DNA of 64,000 bases, taken from Rikenellaceae bacterium. Its GTDB lineage: Bacteria; Bacteroidota; Bacteroidia; Bacteroidales; Rikenellaceae. Shown here one piece after another: positions 22,725-30,624 of the stretch; positions within the stretch are counted from its first letter, which is position 1; every line of letters starts with the position of its first letter. Under the pieces are notes generated by a model. That model was given only the letters and a program-made list of their open reading frames with translations, had not been told where the DNA came from and did no database searches. The stretch lies in NCBI GenBank assembly GCA_015059965.1, contig SUZM01000010.1, positions 1-64,000 on the forward strand. The letters run 5' to 3'. Position numbers and translations under genes: made by a program.

Positions 22725-22764
22725 GTTGCACGGTCCGGGAATACCACCGTGCAACGCCCTTTTT
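22725..22764 (+). terminator. Terminator or attenuator between rpmF and plsX
   Basis: A 10-bp stem (22725-22734 with 22746-22755) is followed by GCCC and six Ts. It lies in the middle of a widely conserved gene string, so it probably lowers plsX-fabH expression relative to rpmF. Confidence 0.75.
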
Positions 22765-22789
22765 TATGTTGAACGAACCTCACTTGATT

Positions 22790-23737
22790 ATGTTGAAGAT
22801 TGGTGTAGATGCCATGGGTGGCGATTATGCCCCCGAGGCAGCTGTCAAAGGAGCTGTAATGGCGTTGGACGAGGTGGGTGCCGACACCCGCATCGTGCTC
22901 TTTGGTGACAAGGAGAAGATCCTTGAGATTCTGGCCGCAGAGAACTGCCCGGCCGATCGTTTCGATATTGTGGCTACGACGGAGGTGATCGAGATGGGCG
23001 ACCATCCGGCCAAGGCCTTCCAGGCGAAGAGCAATTCGAGCATCACCGTAGGTTTCGGCTACCTGGCCAAAGGACTCATCGACGGCTTTGCCAGCGCCGG
23101 AAGCACCGGAGCGATGATGGTCGGCTCGATGTATGCCTCAAAGCCCATCGAGGGGGTTATCCGCCCCACAATCACCTCGCTGGTCCCCACCGTCACGGGC
23201 CGTCCCGCCCTGCTGCTGGACGTGGGTCTGAACGTGGATTGCAAACCCGAGGTGCTGGTACAGTACGGATTGATCGGCTCGGTCTATGCCCAAACGGTGC
23301 TGGGGATCGAGAATCCCCGCGTGGCTGTGCTCAACATCGGTGAGGAGGAGGCCAAGGGCAATGCCCAGGCCAAGGCCGTACACGAGATGATGAAGGGCAC
23401 CGACCGTTTCAACTTCGTGGGCAATGTGGAGGGCTCGCACATCTTCTCGGGCAAGATTGCCGATGTGATCGTCTGCGACGGTTTCGTAGGCAACGTGGTG
23501 CTGAAGATGGCCGAAGGTCTCTACCGCATCAACAAAGCGCTGGGTGGCAACAACAAGTTCTGGGAGGCCATGAACTACGAAAACGTAGGCGGCACCCCCG
23601 TGCTGGGCATCAACCACCCCGTAGTTATCGGCCACGGCGGCTCGACACCGTTGGCGATCAAGAGCATGATACGCACGACCGAGCAGGTGGCCAAGGCTGA
23701 CTTTACGGCTCATCTGAAGGGCGTATTCGAGAACTAA
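22790..23737 (+). CDS. plsX: Phosphate acyltransferase PlsX
   Basis: Makes acyl-phosphate from acyl-ACP for phospholipid synthesis; a peripheral membrane enzyme. The 315 residues open MLKIGVDAMGGDYAPEA, the family N-terminus, which is why 22790 is preferred over the ATG at 22766 directly behind the terminator's T run. Other family segments are STGAMMVGSMY and INHPVVIGHGGS. fabH follows 11 bases later. Confidence 0.96.
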   Translation: MLKIGVDAMGGDYAPEAAVKGAVMALDEVGADTRIVLFGDKEKILEILAAENCPADRFDIVATTEVIEMGDHPAKAFQAKSNSSITVGFGYLAKGLIDGFASAGSTGAMMVGSMYASKPIEGVIRPTITSLVPTVTGRPALLLDVGLNVDCKPEVLVQYGLIGSVYAQTVLGIENPRVAVLNIGEEEAKGNAQAKAVHEMMKGTDRFNFVGNVEGSHIFSGKIADVIVCDGFVGNVVLKMAEGLYRINKALGGNNKFWEAMNYENVGGTPVLGINHPVVIGHGGSTPLAIKSMIRTTEQVAKADFTAHLKGVFEN

Positions 23738-23748
23738 TATTTAAGTTA

Positions 23749-24759
23749 ATGAAGAAAATTACTGCTGCGATTACGGGCGTGGGGTGTTGGTTGCCCGACT
23801 ACCTGCTTACCAATGAAGAGTTGAGCCGCATGGTCGACACAACCGACGAGTGGATCATGACCCGTATCGGCATTAAAACCCGTCATATCCTCAAAGGTGA
23901 GGGGCTGGGCACCTCCTACATGGGAGCCCGTGCCATCAAAAACCTGTTGGATAAGACCGGAGTCAATCCGATGGATATCGATCTGGTGATCTGTGCCACG
24001 GTGACCCCCGATATGTTCTTCCCCTCGACCGGCAACCTGATTGCCGATCAGGCCGGCTGCAAAAATGCCTTTGCCTATGATGTCTCGGCAGCATGCAGCG
24101 GTTTCCTCTTTGCCCTCACGACGGGAGCCCAATACATCGAAACGGGCTTCTGCAAGAAGGTGATCGTGGTGGGAGCCGACAAGATGTCGTCTATTGTCGA
24201 TTATAACGATCGCAACACCTGCCCCATCTTTGGTGATGGCGCCGCCGCCGTGTTGCTCGAGCCCAACAAAAAGGGCTATGGCATTATCGACTCGATCCTC
24301 CACTCCGATGGCTCGGGTGAGGTACACCTCCACATGAAGGCCGGTGGCTCGCGTTACCCCGCCTCGAAGGAGACCCTTGAGAAGAATTGGCACACCATCA
24401 CGCAGGACGGCCCCGCCGTCTTTAAGCATGCGGTGTCAAGCATGGCCGACGTCTCGGTCGAGATGATGGAGCGCCACCACCTCAAGTCGGAGGATATCCG
24501 CTACCTGGTTCCCCACCAGGCCAACCTGCGCATCATCGACGCCACGGCCCGCCGCATGGGCCTGGGTCGCGAACGCTGCATGATCAATATCGACCGCAAC
24601 GGCAACACCACGGCTGCGACAATTCCCTCGTGCCTCTACGACTACGAGAATGCCCTGCGCAAGGGGGACAACCTCATCCTCGCCTCGTTCGGCGGCGGAT
24701 TCACCTGGGGCTCAGTCTATGTAAAGTGGGCTTACGACGGGGATAAGGTCTCCGAGTAA
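23749..24759 (+). CDS. fabH: Beta-ketoacyl-ACP synthase III
   Basis: Condenses acetyl-CoA (or a branched primer) with malonyl-ACP to start fatty acid synthesis. The 336 residues contain the full Cys-His-Asn triad: Cys116 in SAACSGF, His256 in VPHQANLRI and Asn286 in RNGNTTAA. It is the last gene of the operon and is followed by a terminator. Confidence 0.97.
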   Translation: MKKITAAITGVGCWLPDYLLTNEELSRMVDTTDEWIMTRIGIKTRHILKGEGLGTSYMGARAIKNLLDKTGVNPMDIDLVICATVTPDMFFPSTGNLIADQAGCKNAFAYDVSAACSGFLFALTTGAQYIETGFCKKVIVVGADKMSSIVDYNDRNTCPIFGDGAAAVLLEPNKKGYGIIDSILHSDGSGEVHLHMKAGGSRYPASKETLEKNWHTITQDGPAVFKHAVSSMADVSVEMMERHHLKSEDIRYLVPHQANLRIIDATARRMGLGRERCMINIDRNGNTTAATIPSCLYDYENALRKGDNLILASFGGGFTWGSVYVKWAYDGDKVSE

Positions 24760-24784
24760 CAACCCGATCCCGCATACCGACAGA

Positions 24785-24827
24785 CAGACGGCTCGAATGG
24801 CAAAACCATTTGAGCCGTCTCTGTTTT
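24785..24827 (+). terminator. Terminator after fabH
   Basis: A 15-bp stem (24786-24800 with 24806-24820, one G-U pair) is followed by CTGTTTT. Confidence 0.85.
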
Positions 24828-24874
24828 GAAGATGGAGAGAGTTGGGATCGGTAAAAAATTCAGGCGGAGGGATT

Positions 24875-24970
24875 CTACCCCAAGGAGGTTCCATTTTTCG
24901 CCGATATGAAATTGGGTCGAATGGGCAGTACTGCCCATTCGACCCAATGATTGAGGTGCAAAATCCGCCC
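24875..24970. repeat. Palindromic intergenic repeat, copy D
   Basis: The core at 24911-24948 is a perfect 38-bp palindrome with no loop. It is flanked on the right by GATTGAGGTGC, as in copy A, then AAAATCCGCC, a form of the family's outer arm. It ends about 8 bases before the 3' end of the leftward ROK gene. Confidence 0.75.
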
Positions 24971-24977
24971 TAAAAGA

Positions 24978-25976
24978 CTATGAGTTTTGCCAGATGAGAG
25001 CCGATGCTCCCAAAATAGCCGCATTCTTACCCTGAATGCCGCTCGGCAAAAGCTTAACCTTGTTCTTGAATACGGAGAGCATGTTCTCCTCCATGTACCA
25101 CTGAGTGGGCTCGAAGATGAACTTTCCGGCCTTGGCCAAACCACCGAAGAGGAAGATCGCCTCGGGAGAGGTTACGGTAACAATGTCGGCCAGAGCGCGA
25201 CCCAGCATCTCGCCCGTAAAGCGGAAGGCCTCCAAAGCGACCTTATCGCCCTTGGCGGCAGCAGTCGAGATCATCGAAGCATCGAAATCGACAAAGGCGA
25301 TGTCGCGCAACTCGCTGGGCTCGGTCATGCGGGCCATCAGATCGAAGGCCGTACGCTTGATACCCGTGGCCGAGACGTAGGCCTCGAGACAACCCTTGCG
25401 ACCGCAACCGCACTCGCGACCACCGCGCTCAACGATCACATGGCCGAACTCGCCGGCAAAACCGTCGTGGCCATAGATCATCTCACCATTGGCCACAAAT
25501 CCCGAACCGAGACCCGTACCGAGGGTGATCATGATAAAGTCCTTCATGCCTTTGGCATTGCCATATACCATCTCGCCGATGGTGGCGGCATTGGCATCGT
25601 TGGTCATCAATACCTCGACACCGGGGAACTGCTCCTTGATATCGGCAGCCAGGTGGAAGATGCGGCGCGACTCATCGGGGTTGGCCTCAGAGGCGGGGAA
25701 CTTCCAAAGGTTTGCGGGCTGCTCAATGGTACCGAGGTGGTAGTTGGCATTGGGGGCACCGATACCGATACCGACGAGCTCATACTCAAACGAGAGGCTT
25801 CCTGCCATGGTGTGAAGGGCCTCGCAAAGATCCTTTACATACGTTTTATAATCCTCGAAGAGGGGATACTTTTTGGTTGAAATAACCGATTCGGCATAGA
25901 GGTCGCCATTTTCATCCACAAGTCCGAAAGCGGTATTGATTCCTCCGATGTCGATGCCGATTGCAAGCTTTTTCAT
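24978..25976 (-). CDS. ROK-family sugar kinase, probable glucokinase
   Basis: ATP-dependent hexose kinase of 332 residues. It has the phosphate-binding start GIDIGGINTAFG, the catalytic Asp127 in TNDANAA, and the ROK zinc site with His179 (GEFGHV), Cys189, Cys191 and Cys196 (CGCGRKGC). Glucose is the likely substrate, as in related Bacteroidales enzymes, but N-acetylmannosamine or another sugar is possible. The start at MKKLAIGID (25976) is chosen; the longer frame upstream adds 25 unrelated residues. Confidence 0.92.
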   Translation of the reverse strand: MKKLAIGIDIGGINTAFGLVDENGDLYAESVISTKKYPLFEDYKTYVKDLCEALHTMAGSLSFEYELVGIGIGAPNANYHLGTIEQPANLWKFPASEANPDESRRIFHLAADIKEQFPGVEVLMTNDANAATIGEMVYGNAKGMKDFIMITLGTGLGSGFVANGEMIYGHDGFAGEFGHVIVERGGRECGCGRKGCLEAYVSATGIKRTAFDLMARMTEPSELRDIAFVDFDASMISTAAAKGDKVALEAFRFTGEMLGRALADIVTVTSPEAIFLFGGLAKAGKFIFEPTQWYMEENMLSVFKNKVKLLPSGIQGKNAAILGASALIWQNS

Positions 25977-26093
25977 AGCGTGGTTAGTTGTTATTATTAG
26001 GTTTTTATTGTATTTCGGCTTGATGTGTAACATTTTTCTTAAAAATTTCATGTAAAGTTATTACAAATATTCGGTTGAACCAAACTTTTTTCG

Positions 26094-26101
26094 TATTTTT
26101 G
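26094..26101 (+). promoter_or_regulatory. -7 promoter box of the polyprenyl synthase gene
   Basis: TATTTTTG, 30 bases before the ATG at 26132. Confidence 0.6.
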
Positions 26102-26131
26102 AAAAATATTTGAGCATAAAACACAAAGAGT

Positions 26132-27103
26132 ATGCAAACCAACGACCAATTATTGGCCATTTTCGAAAACTATTTGGCCCAGGTGGAGCTCCCCGAGGAG
26201 CCCGAATTGCTCTACGCTCCGATCGGTTACTCGCTTGCCGGAGGCGGCAAAAGGCTGCGTCCTTTGCTGCTGTTGCTCTCCTGCGAAGCCTTTTCGGGAA
26301 ACTACAAAACAGCCCTCAATGCCGCCGCTGCCGTAGAGGTATTCCATAACTTCACACTCCTGCACGACGACATCATGGACCACTCGCCCATGCGCCGTGG
26401 CAAGCCCTCGGTGGCCGCCCGCTGGGGCGAAAATGTGGCCATCCTCTCGGGCGATGCCATGCTGATTACGGCCTACCGCCTGCTCTGCAGCACGCCGACA
26501 CCGATGCTCGGCCGCGTAATGGAGGTCTTCAACACGATGGCCGTAGGGGTCTGCGAGGGACAGCAGTACGACATGGATTTCGAGACCCGCCAAAAGGTAA
26601 GCGTGGTGGAGTATATGCGGATGATTGAGCTGAAGACCTCGGTGCTCCTGGCCGGATCGGCGATGATCGGAGCCCTGATCGGAGGGGCCTCGGAGGCCGA
26701 TGCCCGCAAACTCTACAAGTACGCCATCGAACTGGGACTGGCCTTCCAGCTGCAGGACGACCTGCTGGACAGCTACGGAGACGAGCGCCTCGGCAAGCCC
26801 ATTGGCGGAGATATTCTGGAGGGCAAGAAGACCTATCTGATGATCACGGCGATGAGCCACGCCTCGGAGGAGGAGCGCGAGATCCTGCGCTCGACCCACC
26901 TCGACCCTTCGCTCACGCGCGAGGAGAAGATTGCCCGCGTGCGTGCGCTATATGATAAATTGGAGATCCCGCACCTGACGGAGCAGCAGATCTCTCTGCG
27001 CTTCGAACGTGCCCTCGCCCAACTGACCACCCTCGACCTGCCGGCAGAACGCACGGCCGGCCTCAGAGAGTTTGCCGAGAGCCTGATGGGACGAAAAAAA
27101 TAG
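26132..27103 (+). CDS. Polyprenyl diphosphate synthase (short-chain type)
   Basis: Builds isoprenoid diphosphates by adding isopentenyl diphosphate units, in the cytoplasm. The 323 residues hold both Asp-rich motifs, DDIMD at 79-83 and DDLLD at 209-213, plus GGGKRLRP near 37-44. Phe74, five positions before the first Asp, is a bulky residue that fits a farnesyl or geranylgeranyl product rather than a long chain; this is inference. Confidence 0.93.
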   Translation: MQTNDQLLAIFENYLAQVELPEEPELLYAPIGYSLAGGGKRLRPLLLLLSCEAFSGNYKTALNAAAAVEVFHNFTLLHDDIMDHSPMRRGKPSVAARWGENVAILSGDAMLITAYRLLCSTPTPMLGRVMEVFNTMAVGVCEGQQYDMDFETRQKVSVVEYMRMIELKTSVLLAGSAMIGALIGGASEADARKLYKYAIELGLAFQLQDDLLDSYGDERLGKPIGGDILEGKKTYLMITAMSHASEEEREILRSTHLDPSLTREEKIARVRALYDKLEIPHLTEQQISLRFERALAQLTTLDLPAERTAGLREFAESLMGRKK

Positions 27104-27219
27104 TTTTTTCGATTCAATATTCAAAATTATCCGATCTCCTTGCAGTTTTGAGTGCTTCATCGCCCAGATTCAGGGAGCAGATTTGAAAAATATTGGATTT
27201 TGAATTTCTTCAACCATTT

Positions 27220-28464
27220 ATGAGACGTACAGATATAGAGATCATGGCTCCGGTGGGCTCCTACGAGTCGCTTCGGGCAGCTATTGCCGCCGGAGCCGAC
27301 TCGGTATATTTCGGGGTCGGCACGCTCAACATGCGCGCCAAGTCGGCCGCCAACTTCACCTTCGAGGATCTCGACGAGATCGCCCGCATTGCCCGCGAGG
27401 CCGGGGTGAAGACCTACCTGACGGTCAATACGATTGTCTATGAGGAGGAGATCGAGCAGGTACACCGCACCATTGACCGCGCCCGTGAGGCGGGGATCAC
27501 AGCGATCATCGCCACCGACCTGGCCGCCATCCTCTACGCCCGCCGCACGGGTGTCGAGGTACACATCTCGACCCAGAGCAACATCTCCAACTCGGAGGCC
27601 GTGAAGTTCTTTGCGCAGTGGGCCGATGTGGTGGTCCTGGCCCGAGAGCTCAGCCTGGAGCAGATTGCGGCAATCAGCCGTAAGATCGAAGAGGAGCAGA
27701 TCACCGGCCCGTCGGGCGAGCTGGTCAAGATCGAGATGTTTGCCCACGGGGCTTTGTGCATGGCCATCTCGGGCAAGTGCTACCTGAGCCTCCACGAGTC
27801 GGGTTGCTCGGCCAACCGCGGGGCTTGCCGCCAGGTCTGCCGCCGCAAATACCGCCTCACGAACATCGAGACGGGCGAGGAGCTCGAGACCGACGGCCGC
27901 TACCTCCTTTCGCCGAAGGATTTATGTACGATTGACTTCCTGGACAAGTTTATTAAGGCGGGCGTGCGGGTCCTCAAGATCGAGGGTCGTGCGCGCGGCG
28001 CGGAGTATGTGAAGCGGGTGGTGGAGTGCTACGACAAGGCGCTACGAGCCATCGAAGCAGGCACCTACAGCCGGGAGTGGGCCGAAGAGCTGAAGGTCCC
28101 CCTCGCAGAGGTCTTCAACCGCGGCTTCTGGCAGGGCTACTATGCCGGCAAGCCAACAGCCGAGCTCTCGCAAAACTACGGCTCGGGAGCCACACACCGC
28201 AAAGTCTATGTGGGTAAGGTGGTAAACTTCTACAAGAAGATCTCGGTGGCCGAGGTGGCTGTGGAGGCTGCCCCCCTGAAGCGAGGCGAGCGGATTCTGT
28301 GGATGGGCGAGACTACGGGCTGCGTGGAGCAGACGGCCGAGCGTATCCACCTGACCGATTCGCCCGTGGAGGAGGTCCTGCAAGGCCAACTCTGCGCCAT
28401 CCAAACCACAGAGCTGATCCGCCGCGGCGACAAGCTCTACAAGTTGGAGGCCGTAAATCAATGA
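27220..28464 (+). CDS. Peptidase U32 family protein, probable tRNA/rRNA hydroxylation factor
   Basis: 414 residues from the ATG at 27220; a TTG nine codons upstream is less likely. The opening IEIMAPVGSYESLRAAI and the central signature, with HGALCMAISGKC then SGCSANRGACRQVCRR, are diagnostic of U32. Well-studied members (TrhP, RlhA) hydroxylate tRNA or rRNA bases and use these Cys residues, probably for an Fe-S cluster. The family name peptidase is historical. Length and C-terminal domain suit the TrhP-like group. Confidence 0.9.
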   Translation: MRRTDIEIMAPVGSYESLRAAIAAGADSVYFGVGTLNMRAKSAANFTFEDLDEIARIAREAGVKTYLTVNTIVYEEEIEQVHRTIDRAREAGITAIIATDLAAILYARRTGVEVHISTQSNISNSEAVKFFAQWADVVVLARELSLEQIAAISRKIEEEQITGPSGELVKIEMFAHGALCMAISGKCYLSLHESGCSANRGACRQVCRRKYRLTNIETGEELETDGRYLLSPKDLCTIDFLDKFIKAGVRVLKIEGRARGAEYVKRVVECYDKALRAIEAGTYSREWAEELKVPLAEVFNRGFWQGYYAGKPTAELSQNYGSGATHRKVYVGKVVNFYKKISVAEVAVEAAPLKRGERILWMGETTGCVEQTAERIHLTDSPVEEVLQGQLCAIQTTELIRRGDKLYKLEAVNQ

Positions 28465-28552
28465 GCAACAATCTCCCATAGTCAAGATAAAGCGTTTGCA
28501 AGGCAAAACGATTGGATGAGAGCAAGACCGTAAGATTGCCAAATGTAAAATT

Positions 28553-28600
28553 GAGAGAATGAGAGAATGAGAGAATGTAAGAATGTAAAAATGTAAATAT
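28553..28600 (+). repeat. 8-bp tandem repeat before pulA
   Basis: Six 8-base units run in tandem: GAGAGAAT three times, then GTAAGAAT, GTAAAAAT and GTAAATAT. The tract ends 14 bases before the pulA ATG, so a change in unit number would alter the leader of a surface lipoprotein gene. Confidence 0.7.
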
Positions 28601-28614
28601 AAAACTTGACGAGA

Positions 28615-30612
28615 ATGAAAAAACAGCTTTTGACAGCCCTGACGGGCGCAGCCGTACTGCTGAGTGTCGGCTGTACCAAGACCAAGAATTTTGCCTCCTA
28701 TGCCGACTATCCCACGCCGGCGGAGCACTACCTGGAGATGAACTATTCACCCGAGAAGACGGACTTTGCCCTCTGGGCCCCCACTGCCGATGAGGTGCGC
28801 CTCTCGCTCTACACCGAGGGTCTCGGAGGCGAGGCTCAAGAGATCTACAACCTCAAGGAGGGGAAGGGCGGTCTCTGGAAGTGCACCGTCAAGGGTGATA
28901 AGCAGGGACTCTTCTACACCTTTGCCGTGCGCATCGGCGAGAAGTGGATGGAGGAGTGCGCCGGCATCGATGCCAAAGCCGTGGGGGTGAACGGTCAGCG
29001 CGGAGCGATCCTCGACCTCGACACCACGGATCCCGAGGGCTGGGCCGAAGATAAGCGCCCCGCACTGGAGCGCCTGGCCGATGCCATCATCTACGAGATG
29101 CACCATCGCGATTTCTCGATCCACGCTACGTCAGGCGTAAAGAATGGCGGCAAGTTCCTCGCCCTGACCGAGGAGGGAACCCGCAACCCGAAGGGTGAGC
29201 TCACGGGCATCGACCACCTCAAGGAGTTGGGCATCACGCATGTCCACATCCTCCCCTCGTACGACTACGGCTCGGTGGACGAGACCAACCTCGCCGCAGG
29301 CAAGTACAACTGGGGCTACGATCCCGTGAACTACAATGTGCCCGATGGCGGCTATTCGACCAATCCTTTCGACCCTGCCTGCCGCATCCGCGAATTTAAG
29401 CAGATGGTACAGGCCCTCCACAAGGCCGGCATCCGCGTCGTGCTGGATGTGGTCTACAACCACACCTTCTCGATCGACGGCTCGAACTTCGAGCGCACCG
29501 TACCGGGCTACTTCTTCCGCCAGCGGGAGGATGGCTCCTACGCCGATGCTTCGGGCTGCGGCAACGAGACGGCCAGCGATCGCGAGATGATGCGCCGCTA
29601 CATGGTCGAGTCGGTCAAGTACTGGATCGAGGAGTACCACCTCGACGGCTTCCGCTTCGACCTGATGGGTATTCACGATGCCGAGACCATGCGCCAGATT
29701 CGCGCTGCGGCCGATGAGATCGACCCCTCGATCCTGATCTACGGCGAAGGCTGGGCCGCCCAGGCTCCCCAGCTGCCCGCCGAGGAGCTCGCCATGAAGG
29801 CCAACATGCACACCATTGAGGGCGTTGCCGCCTTCAGCGATGAGTTGCGCGATGCACTGCGCGGCCCCTTCCACTCCAACGAGCAGGGCGCCTTCCTGGC
29901 CGGCCTGGAAAACATGGAGGAGTCGATTAAGTTCGGTATCGTGGGTGCCATTGCCCACCCTCAGGTCGATATGCAGCAGGTGAACTATGTGAAGGAACCC
30001 TGGGCCAAGGAGCCTACGCAGATGATCTCCTACGTCTCGTGCCACGACGATATGTGCCTGGTGGATCGCCTGAAGACCACCCTCCCGGGAATTGACAAGA
30101 AGCGCCTGGTGCGCCTCGACAAGCTGGCTCAGACGGCCGTCTTCACCTCGCAGGGTATCCCCTTCATCTTCACCGGTGAGGAGGTGATGCGCGACAAGAA
30201 GGGGGTACACAACAGCTACCAGAGCCCCGATGAGATCAACGCCATCGATTGGATGCTCAAGAGCGAGAACCGCGATCTGTTCGACTACTACAAGGGGCTT
30301 GTAGCGCTGCGCAAGGCTCACCCCGCCTTCCGTCTGGGCAAGGCCGAGTTGGTTCGCGAACACCTGGAGTTCCTGCCCGTCGAAGGGTCGAACCTCGTGG
30401 CCTTCCGCCTGAAGAATAACGCCGGCGGTGATGCCTGGAGCGAGATCGTCGTGGTGCTCAACGCCCGCCAAAAAACTGCCGAGGTGGAGCTCCCCGAGGG
30501 CAACTATACGGCCGTATGTTACGACGGGAAGATCGACCTCAACGGCCTGAAGAACTTCAGCGGAAAGAGGGTAAAAGTTTCCGCCGAGTCGGCTGTGATT
30601 TTACATCAGTAG
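28615..30612 (+). CDS. pulA: Type I pullulanase, lipoprotein
   Basis: Debranching enzyme that cuts alpha-1,6 bonds in pullulan or starch dextrins. 665 residues. The signal peptide MKKQLLTALTGAAVLLSVGC ends in a lipobox at Cys20, so it is membrane-anchored. A CBM48-like domain (about residues 40-145) precedes the GH13 barrel, which has the type I marker YNWGYDP. The catalytic residues fit: Asp349 (GFRFDLMG), Glu378 (YGEGW) and Asp478 (SCHDD). recG follows 12 bases after the stop. Confidence 0.95.
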   Translation: MKKQLLTALTGAAVLLSVGCTKTKNFASYADYPTPAEHYLEMNYSPEKTDFALWAPTADEVRLSLYTEGLGGEAQEIYNLKEGKGGLWKCTVKGDKQGLFYTFAVRIGEKWMEECAGIDAKAVGVNGQRGAILDLDTTDPEGWAEDKRPALERLADAIIYEMHHRDFSIHATSGVKNGGKFLALTEEGTRNPKGELTGIDHLKELGITHVHILPSYDYGSVDETNLAAGKYNWGYDPVNYNVPDGGYSTNPFDPACRIREFKQMVQALHKAGIRVVLDVVYNHTFSIDGSNFERTVPGYFFRQREDGSYADASGCGNETASDREMMRRYMVESVKYWIEEYHLDGFRFDLMGIHDAETMRQIRAAADEIDPSILIYGEGWAAQAPQLPAEELAMKANMHTIEGVAAFSDELRDALRGPFHSNEQGAFLAGLENMEESIKFGIVGAIAHPQVDMQQVNYVKEPWAKEPTQMISYVSCHDDMCLVDRLKTTLPGIDKKRLVRLDKLAQTAVFTSQGIPFIFTGEEVMRDKKGVHNSYQSPDEINAIDWMLKSENRDLFDYYKGLVALRKAHPAFRLGKAELVREHLEFLPVEGSNLVAFRLKNNAGGDAWSEIVVVLNARQKTAEVELPEGNYTAVCYDGKIDLNGLKNFSGKRVKVSAESAVILHQ

Positions 30613-30624
30613 CGCGTAAAACTC

